Assembly (NCBI RefSeq): GCF_003990185.1
Contig: NZ_RZHF01000014.1
Location: 62,001-126,000, forward strand
DNA: 64,000 nucleotides
Reading direction: 5' to 3'
From: Vreelandella nanhaiensis
GTDB lineage: Bacteria > Pseudomonadota > Gammaproteobacteria > Pseudomonadales > Halomonadaceae
Shown here: in pieces, positions 26,690 to 34,844 of the stretch
Layout of the letters: the number at the start of each line of letters is the position of its first letter
Position numbering within the stretch: position 1 is the first letter of the stretch
Program-made: the position numbers and the translations under genes
The notes under the pieces: generated by a model
What the model was told of the DNA's origin: nothing
The model's database searches: none
The model's input: the letters and a program-made list of their open reading frames with translations, nothing else

Positions 26690-27727
26690 ATGACGCACGC
26701 GACCATTCTGCAGCAAGGCACGATTCATTGTTTTCCCGCTGGGCTGCGCGATGAGCAAGGCAAGCTGGTTAATGCTGAGGTATCCGCGGTGCTTTATGAC
26801 GGCAAGCGGCTCATTTTAGCCAGTGATAAGCCGATCCCAGGGGAGGAGCGCTCGGCGATGTTTGCCATGCCGATGGCCGAGCAGGGGCCGGATGACTGTC
26901 AGCTTGAGTACTTCACCACGCCACTGATCAAGCAGGCCATCAAGTATGAAGATCTATCGCTCACGGCGGATGGTCGCCATGTTCTGGCCACTACCGGCTT
27001 TGATCGTATCGACACTGAAAGCCATGCCCTTAATGACTACAACCACTTGCTGATCTGGCCGCTGGGCGAGCCTGAAAAGGTGCAAGTGGTCGACCCCGAC
27101 CCGCGCGATGGCGTAGAGGGTTCCCTGGAGCTTCGTATCAAGCTCAATCAGGCGATTGGTTTTCCCTACTACAAGATTGAAGGGCTGGCCGCGGTTCCCG
27201 GTGAACGCGGCGATGGGTTGCTGCTGTTTGGTATCCGTGAGCAGGGGCAGTCCCATGATGAATTCACCTATGTAAGCCGTATCGTGGGTGCCCATTACGA
27301 GATTAGCGAAAGTGGCAACTTGGTGTTCGTTGATGAAATGCGCGAGTACTACGCCTTCGACCCATGTAGCCATCCCGAGGTTCGTTTTGATTGTGGTCTG
27401 TCGAGCCTGGAGTATGACCGCTATCATGGGCGCCTTTACTTACTGAACAGCTTCGAGGTTGAAAGAGCCGGGGAAGAGCGCATCGGTGGGTACTTATGGG
27501 AAGTCAGCCTGGGCGATTTTCGAGCGGGCCGCGGCCCCACACTGGTGACTACGCCCGCGGGGCTGCCGCTGGAGTTTGAGCATAAGGCCGAAGGGCTTGC
27601 GGTACTGGATCATGATCGCTTGTTTGTGGCTTATGATAATGATCGGCACCTGGGTCTTGGCAGCGTTGATGAGCGCGATGAGCGACACGCCTGCGAAGCG
27701 CCTTATAGCTTGCTGCACGTTTCCTGA
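26690..27727 (+). CDS. Conserved protein of unknown function, probable beta-propeller
   Basis: This 345-residue protein has no signal peptide. It contains repeated beta-rich segments with ADGRHVLATTGFD, IEGLAAVPGERGDGLLLFGIRE, LSSLEYDRYHGRLYLLNS and KAEGLAVLDHDRLFVAYDND. The recurring EGLA/SLEYD plus hydrophobic-strand pattern suggests a six-bladed propeller of the phytase-like or SMP-30-like kind. No catalytic residues could be assigned. AGGAGG precedes the ATG. It lies 19 nt before the M48 lipoprotein protease gene, so the two may be co-transcribed, which might link it to envelope function, although it looks cytoplasmic. Confidence 0.65.
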   Translation: MTHATILQQGTIHCFPAGLRDEQGKLVNAEVSAVLYDGKRLILASDKPIPGEERSAMFAMPMAEQGPDDCQLEYFTTPLIKQAIKYEDLSLTADGRHVLATTGFDRIDTESHALNDYNHLLIWPLGEPEKVQVVDPDPRDGVEGSLELRIKLNQAIGFPYYKIEGLAAVPGERGDGLLLFGIREQGQSHDEFTYVSRIVGAHYEISESGNLVFVDEMREYYAFDPCSHPEVRFDCGLSSLEYDRYHGRLYLLNSFEVERAGEERIGGYLWEVSLGDFRAGRGPTLVTTPAGLPLEFEHKAEGLAVLDHDRLFVAYDNDRHLGLGSVDERDERHACEAPYSLLHVS

Positions 27728-27746
27728 CCCTTAAGTGGAACCACCG

Positions 27747-28550
27747 ATGCCTACACGTTACCTGTTACGCCTGTTGGTTATAGTGCAGCTGGTATTCCTG
27801 GCAGGCTGTGATAAGACGCCAACTGGGCGCTCCCAGTTGGCGCTAGTGCCTCACAACATGATGGCGCAAATGGGTGAAGATGCCTTCGAGCAGCTTTTAG
27901 ACAACCAGCCGATATCACGCGATGCGGCCGTTAATGGCTTGGTACAGTGCGTGGCCCAAAGAGTGGTATCCGCCGCTGAAGTAAGCTATCCCGACCTCGA
28001 TTTTCCTGAGATATGGGAAGTCGTCGTGTTTGAAGAGCCTTCCCCCAATGCCTTCGCGCTGCCGGGCGGGCGCATCGGTGTGCATAGCGGTTTATTGGAT
28101 GTGGCCGAGACGCCCGCCCAGCTAGCGGCGGTGATCGGGCATGAGGTAAGCCATGTGCTGGCTGACCACGGCAATGAACGGCTTACCCAACAGCTCGGCA
28201 TTAAAGCCGTATTAATGCTCGTGGGGTTGATGGGAGAAGGGGATATGGGGCATCAGCAATTGATGCAGGCGTTGGGCATCGGTGTCCAGCTCGGCATCAG
28301 TCTGCCGTTTAGCCGCACCCATGAGGAAGAGGCCGATTTGATGGGCTTAGCCATCATGGCCCGTGCCGGGTTCGATCCGCAACAGAGTGTAGCACTATGG
28401 CGCAACATGGCCGCGGCCGGAAGTGGTCAGCCACCTGAATTCCTATCTACTCACCCCGCCCATGAATCTCGCATCAAGGCATTACAGCAAGGCTTGGAAG
28501 AGGCCATGGCCACTTATCGCACGGTCGCCCCCGCTAGCTGTTCAGCTTAG
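27747..28550 (+). CDS. M48-family metallopeptidase lipoprotein
   Basis: This zinc protease is probably attached to the periplasmic face of the envelope. The signal peptide ends in the lipobox LAGC with the lipidated cysteine at residue 21 when started at the ATG at 27747; a GTG four codons earlier is less likely. The zinc motif is HEVSH with the downstream EEEAD glutamate segment, as in LoiP/BepA-type enzymes. The length of 267 residues lacks the TPR domain of BepA. It is likely involved in outer-membrane protein quality control. Confidence 0.86.
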   Translation: MPTRYLLRLLVIVQLVFLAGCDKTPTGRSQLALVPHNMMAQMGEDAFEQLLDNQPISRDAAVNGLVQCVAQRVVSAAEVSYPDLDFPEIWEVVVFEEPSPNAFALPGGRIGVHSGLLDVAETPAQLAAVIGHEVSHVLADHGNERLTQQLGIKAVLMLVGLMGEGDMGHQQLMQALGIGVQLGISLPFSRTHEEEADLMGLAIMARAGFDPQQSVALWRNMAAAGSGQPPEFLSTHPAHESRIKALQQGLEEAMATYRTVAPASCSA

Positions 28551-28600
28551 TTGAAGGCCCGTTAATTAAAATTTACACCGCCTGGTGAAATTCTGGCAGC

Positions 28601-28650
28601 TTGCCGCCTATCTATGTGTCGATATATGATCCATATACGTTTCATATATC
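28601..28650 (+). promoter_or_regulatory. Promoter with palindromic operator for the ParD-like/map pair
   Basis: TTGCCG (28601-28606) and TATGAT (28625-28630), spaced 18 nt, make a plausible promoter. The -10 box overlaps the left arm of a perfect inverted repeat: GATATATGA (28621-28629) and TCATATATC (28642-28650), 12 nt apart, with an inner CCATATACG element. Such a site just upstream of a ribbon-helix-helix-like protein gene suggests autorepression, as in ParD antitoxin operons. Confidence 0.6.
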
Positions 28651-28661
28651 AAAGGCATTCC

Positions 28662-28868
28662 ATGGGCATCGTCAAAATCAACGACCAGCTCCACGAAGAC
28701 ATTCGTAAAGCCAGCTCGGTCATGGTGCGCTCGATCAACGCGCAGGCGGAATATTGGATTAAAATCGGCATGCTGGCGGAGGCCAACCCGGGCATGACCT
28801 TCTCTGACATCATGCGCGAACAGATGAAGCAGGCGGACGTTGAGGTAAGGAAGGTAATCAGTGGCTAA
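28662..28868 (+). CDS. ParD-like antitoxin-family protein
   Basis: This is a 68-residue protein of the ParD-like type, starting MGIVKINDQLHEDIRKASSV, with the strand-helix-helix layout of a ribbon-helix-helix DNA binder followed by IKIGMLAEANPGMTFSDI. ATG at 28662 follows AAAGG. Its stop codon overlaps the GTG start of the methionine aminopeptidase gene by 8 nt, so translation is coupled. In a ParD system the partner would be a ParE toxin; here its place is taken by the aminopeptidase. A decayed copy of the same junction lies at 15873-16182. Confidence 0.82.
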   Translation: MGIVKINDQLHEDIRKASSVMVRSINAQAEYWIKIGMLAEANPGMTFSDIMREQMKQADVEVRKVISG

Positions 28869-29652
28869 CGTAGTGCTTAAAAGTGAAGAAGAGTTGCAGT
28901 TGATGCGCGAAGCCGGGCGCTTGCTCGCGTCAGTATTCAGCTATCTGGATACGCTGATCGTGCCGGGTATTTCTACCATGCAGATCAATGATTGGGCTGA
29001 GCGGTATATCGTTGATGAGTTAAAAGCCCGCCCGGCCAGTAAAGGGCAATACGATTATCAGTATGTGCTGAATGCATCTGTGAATCACGTGGTGTGCCAT
29101 GGCATTCCGTCTGAGACGCAAGCGCTTAAATTAGGCGATATCGTTAATGTCGATATCACGCTTGAGAAGAATGGATTTATTGCCGATTCGAGCAAGATGT
29201 ATCTGGTAGGTGATGTAAAACCCATTGCAAAACGCTTGGTCGATAAAACCTATGAGGCCATGTGGAAAGGCATCCGCGCCGTTAAGCCAGGCGCAACGCT
29301 AGGCGATGTAGGCCATGCGGTCCAACGGCATGCTGAACAGAACGGTTACTCGGTAGTACGTGAGTATTGCGGCCACGGCATTGGCCGGGAAATGCATGAG
29401 GAACCTGAAGTGCTCCACTACGGCAAGCCGGGGAAAGGGTTGGTACTAAAAGAAGGCATGGTGTTTACCATTGAGCCCATGGTTAACCAGGGCAAGGCTA
29501 AGATAAAAACCAAAAAAGATGGCTGGACGGTGGTGACCAGCGACAAGACATTATCCGCGCAGTGGGAGCATACGGTAGCGGTGACTGCTAATGGTGTTGA
29601 GGTGCTAACACTCCGCGATGAAGAGCGTATCCAATCTGAAGCTAATCAGTAA
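28861..29652 (+). CDS. map: Type I methionine aminopeptidase, ParD-linked paralogue
   Basis: This metalloenzyme removes N-terminal methionine from proteins. The 263-residue protein has all the expected residues: His80 (substrate), metal ligands Asp98, Asp109, His172, Glu205 and Glu236, and the segments CGHGIGREMHEEP and FTIEPMV. The substitution of the usual GDTS segment by ADSS around Asp109 and a slightly long, Lys-rich insert (GKAKIKTKKDGW) mark it as a divergent paralogue. GTG start at 28861 lies inside the end of the ParD-like gene. A housekeeping map is expected elsewhere. The coupled RHH-like partner suggests regulated or conditional expression. Confidence 0.88.
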   Translation: MANVVLKSEEELQLMREAGRLLASVFSYLDTLIVPGISTMQINDWAERYIVDELKARPASKGQYDYQYVLNASVNHVVCHGIPSETQALKLGDIVNVDITLEKNGFIADSSKMYLVGDVKPIAKRLVDKTYEAMWKGIRAVKPGATLGDVGHAVQRHAEQNGYSVVREYCGHGIGREMHEEPEVLHYGKPGKGLVLKEGMVFTIEPMVNQGKAKIKTKKDGWTVVTSDKTLSAQWEHTVAVTANGVEVLTLRDEERIQSEANQ

Positions 29653-29861
29653 CTAGCCCCTTCTTCTTGTCTCATATCACAAAAGCCTAAATCACTCTGG
29701 CGAAGTTGACTGAGTACGTTACGCTGAAAACATCCTGTTTGTGCATGGATGCAACTAACCTGTGCTGGCCCCTGATAGGACCCATACATTGCTTCTTTGG
29801 TCGCCTGATGCGTTCACACGCTGGCGGCCGGTACCACTTAAGAACCAAAAGAGGAACCAGG

Positions 29862-31178
29862 ATGGCGACAAAACCGAAAGGTAACGGCGGCGGCAAGTCT
29901 TCTGATGCGGGTAAGTCGATCAATTCAGTCTCGTGCGGGGCTGAACAGCTTCTTTTGACGGCGCTGGAGCGAGGTAGCCACTGCCTAGAAACCGGGCGCT
30001 TTCTGATCAGCTATCGGGAAGGCTTGTTGGAGGAGGGGATTAAATCCCTAAAGGATCGCAAGTTTCGGGTAGCAGATGCACGTGATTTTGCAGACCAGGC
30101 GGTGAGCCTTGAAGATGCCGGTGATGCTGAGGCCATGGTGTTTCCGGAATTGGGTGTTGCGCTTGTAGGGGGCGATGCCTTGCAGCAGCATGGAATGAGC
30201 ATTTACGACGAGGTATTTGCGCAAAGCCCAGTTGAAATCATCGAGCCCGAGTATTTTGCCTTCGCGGAAAACTCGGAATACCTGCGGGGCTTCTTGCGCG
30301 CGGCGAGTACCATCGCACAGGATCTTGGCGTTGACCGGGGCTTGGAAGAGAGCGAAGAGGAGAGTCTGGTCGATGCCACTGGCGTTACCTGGGGGCTGGC
30401 CCGGTGCAAGGTGCCGCAAAGCCGCTGGAGCGGCGCCGGTATCAAGGTCGCCGTGCTGGATTCGGGCATGGATTTGGGGCATCCCGATTTTGCAGGCAGG
30501 CCATTTGATAGCCGCTCATTTGTCGGGCAGCCGGTTCAGGATATCAACGGGCACGGCACCCACTGCATCGGCACAGCCTGTGGCCCCCGAGTGGCGTCCG
30601 GAAGTACCCCGGGTTATGGCGTCGCGTTTGATGCCGAAGTGCTGGTGGGTAAAGTGCTGACCAATTCCGGAAGCAGTACCGGGGCAAGCGTACTGGCCGG
30701 GCTAAATTGGGCTGTAGCCAACCGCTGCGAAGTGATCTCGATGTCCCTGGGCAGCCAAAGCCCGGTGCAGGCGGCGTTTACCAACGCGGGGGCGGCCGCG
30801 CTGCGCAACGGTTGCCTGGTGGTTGCCGCAGCAGGCAATGAGGGGTTGAATACCGGCTCGCCTGCCAATTCACCCACCATGCTGTCGGTGGCCTCGCTTG
30901 ACCCCAACTTGCGACCTTCGAGCTTTTCGAACTATGGCAAGGTTGAGATAGCCGCACCTGGGCGCGATGTCTTTTCATCATGGCCGCGGCCCATTAACTA
31001 CCGGACGATCAGCGGTACCAGCATGGCAACGCCCCATGTGGCGGGGTGTGCGGCTCTCTGGGCGCAGTCGGATGCATCGCTTCGTGGTATGAACCTCTGG
31101 CGGCGGTTGGTGGGCTCGGCACAGAGCCTGTCCTTTCCCGAGGCCCGCGTAGGAGCGGGGCTGGTACAGGCGCCCTGA
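29862..31178 (+). CDS. Cytoplasmic subtilisin-like serine peptidase (S8)
   Basis: This is a subtilase of 438 residues with triad Asp200 (AVLDSGMDLGHPDF), His231 (NGHGTHCIG) and Ser387 (ISGTSMATPHVAG); the oxyanion Asn is in AAAGNEG. There is no signal peptide: the N-terminus is a Gly/Lys-rich low-complexity stretch, so the enzyme is probably cytoplasmic. Residues 40-135 look like a built-in I9-type propeptide ending in an acidic linker. ATG at 29862 follows GAGGAACCAG; an earlier in-frame start gives an unlikely Cys-rich leader. A 79-residue gene follows 64 nt later and may encode a second propeptide-like partner. Confidence 0.87.
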   Translation: MATKPKGNGGGKSSDAGKSINSVSCGAEQLLLTALERGSHCLETGRFLISYREGLLEEGIKSLKDRKFRVADARDFADQAVSLEDAGDAEAMVFPELGVALVGGDALQQHGMSIYDEVFAQSPVEIIEPEYFAFAENSEYLRGFLRAASTIAQDLGVDRGLEESEEESLVDATGVTWGLARCKVPQSRWSGAGIKVAVLDSGMDLGHPDFAGRPFDSRSFVGQPVQDINGHGTHCIGTACGPRVASGSTPGYGVAFDAEVLVGKVLTNSGSSTGASVLAGLNWAVANRCEVISMSLGSQSPVQAAFTNAGAAALRNGCLVVAAAGNEGLNTGSPANSPTMLSVASLDPNLRPSSFSNYGKVEIAAPGRDVFSSWPRPINYRTISGTSMATPHVAGCAALWAQSDASLRGMNLWRRLVGSAQSLSFPEARVGAGLVQAP

Positions 31179-31242
31179 TGCGCTGATAATCTCTGGGTAG
31201 CGGCGGTTGGCTGCCCAGGGAACTCACCTCGGAGACATAACG

Positions 31243-31482
31243 ATGCAGAAGATCGAGTTGTGGATTATCACCATCTCAAGCGATCAGTCGATCACCGATA
31301 TAGCGGCACGCCTAAAGGCTGAAGGTTTGACAATCAGGGATCTACTTGAAGATATCGGCTGCATTACCGGTGCGGCGGATAACGCCACGGCCGAGCGGTT
31401 GAAGCACATTGAAGGTGTCGTGGATATCGCCCCTGATATGCAGATCGAGATAGGCCAGCCCGGTTCAAATGAGACTTGGTAA
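31243..31482 (+). CDS. Small protein resembling a stand-alone subtilase propeptide/inhibitor
   Basis: This is a 79-residue soluble protein with a predicted beta-alpha-beta-beta-alpha-beta order (KIELWIITIS strand; SITDIAARLKAEGL helix; GCITGAA strand; ERLKHIEGVVDIAPDM helix and strand). This is the ferredoxin-like layout of I9 inhibitors, including the conserved .L..I.GV..V.PD pattern. GGAGA lies before the ATG. Its position directly after the subtilase gene supports a role as inhibitor or folding helper in trans. The similarity is by eye and could also fit another ACT-like small protein. Confidence 0.55.
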   Translation: MQKIELWIITISSDQSITDIAARLKAEGLTIRDLLEDIGCITGAADNATAERLKHIEGVVDIAPDMQIEIGQPGSNETW

Positions 31483-31512
31483 GCGCCACGCTTGAGGGTT
31501 AGGTAAATTTCC

Positions 31513-31905
31513 ATGTCCGCGCAGTCGCTACTGTTATTAGCCGACACCATTTTGGTTATTCACGTGCTCTTCGTGGCCTTTGTCGTGCTTGGCCTGCTTT
31601 TCATTTACGTGGGTTATTTTCTGAAGTGGCAGTGGGTGCGCAATAAAGCCTTTCGCGTTATTCACCTAGGTGCCATTGGCTATGTGATAGGGCAGGCGTG
31701 GCTTGGGGCAATTTGCCCTTTGACCACCTGGGAAATGGCGCTGCGTGAGCAGGCCGGGGGGGCTACCTATTCAGGCTCTTTTATTCAGCACTGGCTGCAG
31801 GGGCTGCTTTACTACAGCGCGCCGGAGTGGGTGTTTATCGCACTGTATACGGTGTTTGGTAGCTTGGTGCTGGCCAGCTGGTGGGTGGTGCGGCCTGGCC
31901 GTTAA
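31513..31905 (+). CDS. DUF2784 membrane protein
   Basis: This is a 130-residue inner-membrane protein with about three or four hydrophobic segments. It is recognisable as DUF2784 by LLLLADTILVIHVLFVAFVV at the start and the motif CPLTTWE in the middle. The function is unknown. It follows the small protein by 30 nt, so it may be on the same transcript, although nothing else links it to the subtilase. Confidence 0.82.
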   Translation: MSAQSLLLLADTILVIHVLFVAFVVLGLLFIYVGYFLKWQWVRNKAFRVIHLGAIGYVIGQAWLGAICPLTTWEMALREQAGGATYSGSFIQHWLQGLLYYSAPEWVFIALYTVFGSLVLASWWVVRPGR

Positions 31906-31911
31906 AGCTGC

Positions 31912-32670
31912 CTATAGATAATCCAGCACGTCAAAGTGATCGCACGCAGGCAAATCAAGCAGCTTTGCCTGCACGCTGGCAGCACGAAGGGCGGCGACAA
32001 AGTCGTGCCCCTGCTGGCGAAAGGCGGGCGGGTCGTTTTCAGCAATTACCACCTGGCAGGGCGGCAGTTGGGCTAGCGCTGCAAACTGCGGACTCAGGGC
32101 GCGTGCGTTTTCCCGGTCAAGGCCTAGCGGCTTGTTAACGTAGGTGCCTACTAATGGCGTTAGGTCATAAACACCGCTAACCAGCACCAGTTTATCAATT
32201 GGCACGTTGCCGTTGGCGGCTACCCAGTAGGCCAGCTGTGCGCCCGCGCTATGGCCACCTAGTAGTATCGGCCATGCCCCGCCGCTTTCCGTAAGCGCGT
32301 GATAGGCTGCTTCAAGCCCCTGAATACACTGAGCCACCATGGTTTCAATAGAGGTTTTTGGGGCCAGGCCGTAGCCTAATGAGGCAAAGGCCATACCGCG
32401 TGCCAGATAGCGCTCGGCTAGAAAGTCGGTGGCGGTGTTAGAAAGCTCCTGCCAATAGCCGCCGTGGATAAACACCATTAGCGGCCATGGGCCTTCGCCT
32501 TTAGGTATAAACAGGTTGAAACAAGCTGCCGGGTCGTCGCCTGCTCTCAGTGCTATCGGCGAGTAGCGTTTAGCCAGCTCCCGTCCGGCAGCGGCCTGAC
32601 GGGTGAGTGTGGCTTCAAAGTCCCGAGCGAAGTGGCTGGGGGAGTAGGCGATATCCTGGCTTGTTTCCAT
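31912..32670 (-). CDS. kynB: Arylformamidase (alpha/beta hydrolase)
   Basis: This enzyme hydrolyses N-formylkynurenine to kynurenine and formate. The 252-residue alpha/beta hydrolase has the HGGYW oxyanion motif typical of BNA7-type formamidases and the nucleophile elbow GGHSAGA. The acid and His lie near the C-terminus (ACDHFDVLD). This fold differs from the classical metal-dependent bacterial KynB, so the symbol reflects role, not ancestry. AAGGAG precedes the ATG. It starts 17 nt after kynU and is the last gene of the four-gene operon. Confidence 0.82.
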   Translation of the reverse strand: METSQDIAYSPSHFARDFEATLTRQAAAGRELAKRYSPIALRAGDDPAACFNLFIPKGEGPWPLMVFIHGGYWQELSNTATDFLAERYLARGMAFASLGYGLAPKTSIETMVAQCIQGLEAAYHALTESGGAWPILLGGHSAGAQLAYWVAANGNVPIDKLVLVSGVYDLTPLVGTYVNKPLGLDRENARALSPQFAALAQLPPCQVVIAENDPPAFRQQGHDFVAALRAASVQAKLLDLPACDHFDVLDYL

Positions 32671-32687
32671 GCGGTTAGCTCCTTAGG

Positions 32688-33932
32688 TTAGGTCACGGCA
32701 CCGCGGACATGAAACTGCGCGTCTTGATACTCGCCGCTTTCCACCACCTCACGAAAATGCTTGGCGGCCTGCCATACGTCTTCAAAGCTCAGATAGAGCG
32801 GCGTAAAGCCAAAGCGCATCAACCCAGGCTCCCGGTAGTCGCCAATCACGCCACGAGCAATCAGCGCCTGAACGATGGCGTAACCGTTTTGTTTGTCTAT
32901 CAGCGATACCTGGCTGCCACGCTCGCTGGCAGCAGGCGTAATATCCTTGATGCCGTGGGAGTCAAAAAGATCGCTCAAGCATTCACGGAACAGGTCGCTC
33001 ATGGCCAGGCTTTTCTCACGCAGGGCCTGCATGTCTACCTCAGCCCACATGGTAAGCGAAGCTTCTAGGGCCGAGTAGATAAGCGCCGAGTGCGTGCCGG
33101 TACGAAAGCGGGAAATATCGCCTGCCGGGGTATAGTTGGCATCAAACGCAAAGGGTGACGTATGGCCGTGCCAGCCAGAAAGGGGCTGCCAGCCACCGTC
33201 CTGATAGTCTCTATGCACATACAGAAAGGCTGGAGCGCCGGGGCCGCCGTTCAGGTACTTGTAGGTGCAGCCCACCGCATAGCGTGCGCCGCTTCCGTTC
33301 AAGTCGATGGGCAGGGCGCCTGCTGAATGAGCCAGATCCCAGATCACCTCGGCGCCGTGGGCATGTACCAGCTTGGTGGTTTCGGCCATATCGCGCAACT
33401 TGCCGGTGCGATAGTTCACTTGGCTAAGCACGACAACCGCAACGCCTTCCAGATGCTCTGCAAGGTTTGCGCCTTCAGGCAGAAAACGGTGCTCGGTGCC
33501 ACTTACGCGGCAAAATCCTTGGGCAATGTAGCCATCGGTCGGGAAGTTGCCACCTTCGGAAAGCACGGCTCGGCGGTCATCCTGGCACTGACCCAGAATA
33601 TATCCCAGAAGCTTGAAAATATTCAGGGTGATATTGTCGGTTACGCAGACTTCGCCGCTTTGTGCGCCAATCACCGGGGCCAGTAGATTGCCAAGACGTT
33701 CTGGGGCATCGAACCAGCCCTGATTCCAGCCTTTGATCAGCTCATCGCGCCACTGGTTCAGTGTGTCATCAACGGCCTGTTTGACAGTGCTAGGTTGGGC
33801 GCCCAGGGAGTTGCCATCCAAGTAGAGCACGCCCTCCGGCAGGGCGAAGCGGCGTTTAAAGTTAGCCAGCGGGTCTTTTTGGTCGCGTTCACGAACGCTG
33901 GTTAGGCTGACACCGTTAAGGCTTGCGCTCAT
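32688..33932 (-). CDS. kynU: Kynureninase
   Basis: This PLP enzyme splits kynurenine into anthranilate and alanine. The 414-residue fold-type I protein shows LYLDGNSLGAQP near the start, GEVCVTDNITLNIFKLL, the cofactor Asp in EVIWDLAHSAGA, and the Schiff-base lysine in VGCTYKYLNGGPGAPAF. CTGGAG lies before the ATG. It lies between kynA and kynB on the same strand. The products anthranilate and alanine feed degradation or quinolone-type synthesis; no anthranilate dioxygenase is in the window. Confidence 0.94.
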   Translation of the reverse strand: MSASLNGVSLTSVRERDQKDPLANFKRRFALPEGVLYLDGNSLGAQPSTVKQAVDDTLNQWRDELIKGWNQGWFDAPERLGNLLAPVIGAQSGEVCVTDNITLNIFKLLGYILGQCQDDRRAVLSEGGNFPTDGYIAQGFCRVSGTEHRFLPEGANLAEHLEGVAVVVLSQVNYRTGKLRDMAETTKLVHAHGAEVIWDLAHSAGALPIDLNGSGARYAVGCTYKYLNGGPGAPAFLYVHRDYQDGGWQPLSGWHGHTSPFAFDANYTPAGDISRFRTGTHSALIYSALEASLTMWAEVDMQALREKSLAMSDLFRECLSDLFDSHGIKDITPAASERGSQVSLIDKQNGYAIVQALIARGVIGDYREPGLMRFGFTPLYLSFEDVWQAAKHFREVVESGEYQDAQFHVRGAVT

Positions 33933-34008
33933 ATCATTACTCCAGAAAATCGAAGATCATCACTTTCAAAACGGGCTAATGAAATAGGGCCCGCACAAGC
34001 ACTAGGCG

Positions 34009-34842
34009 TTAAATGGTTGTTCTAACGCTCCAAAGCTCCGGGAAGAATTGCAGGTCAAGCGCCTTGACCAGGTAGTTGACCCCTGCCGTTCCGCCGGTGC
34101 CGCGCCGGTAGCCAATAATGCGTTCCACGGTTTTCATGTGATTGAAACGCCAGCGTTGGAAGTTGAATTCGACATCCACCAGTTTCTCGGCAAGCTCGTA
34201 GAGATCCCAGTGTTTGGCGCTGTTGCGGTAAATTTCGGCCCAGGCCGCTTCCACCTCGGGGCTTGCCGTATACGGAATGCTCCAGTCGCGCTCGATTTTA
34301 TCCTGGGGGATTGCAAACCCACGGCGGGCGAGCAGTTGTAGCACGATGTCGTAGATGCTGGGTGCGTTGAGGCATTCCTGCAGCTTCTGGTAGTGCTTGG
34401 GCTTTGCGCGGTGCGCTTCGATCAGCTTGGCGTTCTTGTTGCCCAGTAGAAACTCAATCTCCCTGTATTGGTAAGACTGGAACCCGGAGCTTTGGCCCAG
34501 GCTATCCCGGAAGCTGGCGTAGTCTGCCGGGGTCATGGTCACCAGCACTTCCCAAGCCTTGATTAACTGCTCCTGAATCCGGGCCACCCGGCTGAGCATC
34601 TTGAAGGCCGGGGGGAGGTTATCCTGCTGGATATTCGCGGCCGCTCCGTGGGCCTCGTGCAGGCAGAGCTTAATCCATAGCTCTGACACCTGATGGATGA
34701 CGATAAACAATAGCTCGTCGTGCTCTTTTGATACCGGGTTCTGGCAGGCAAGCAAGGGTTCCAGATCCAGATACTGACCGTAGCTGATGTCCTGGTCCCA
34801 ATGGATGGCTTCGTTGTCGACGGTATTGTTGGGAGTCGTCAT
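34009..34842 (-). CDS. kynA: Tryptophan 2,3-dioxygenase
   Basis: This heme enzyme opens the indole ring of L-tryptophan to give N-formylkynurenine, the first step of the operon's pathway. The 277-residue protein has ISYGQYL, the distal-His segment ELLFIVIHQVSELWIKL, SSGFQSYQYREIEF and the proximal-His region FNHMKTVERIIG. ATG at 34842 lies 2 nt after the stop of the M20 gene, so translation is probably coupled. Confidence 0.95.
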   Translation of the reverse strand: MTTPNNTVDNEAIHWDQDISYGQYLDLEPLLACQNPVSKEHDELLFIVIHQVSELWIKLCLHEAHGAAANIQQDNLPPAFKMLSRVARIQEQLIKAWEVLVTMTPADYASFRDSLGQSSGFQSYQYREIEFLLGNKNAKLIEAHRAKPKHYQKLQECLNAPSIYDIVLQLLARRGFAIPQDKIERDWSIPYTASPEVEAAWAEIYRNSAKHWDLYELAEKLVDVEFNFQRWRFNHMKTVERIIGYRRGTGGTAGVNYLVKALDLQFFPELWSVRTTI

Positions 34843-34844
34843 TG

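Noticed and set aside
28861-29652. This map as the housekeeping methionine aminopeptidase
   Set aside because: It is coupled to a ParD-like gene and not near rpsB/tsf, and its metal-site context is divergent; a second map is expected elsewhere.
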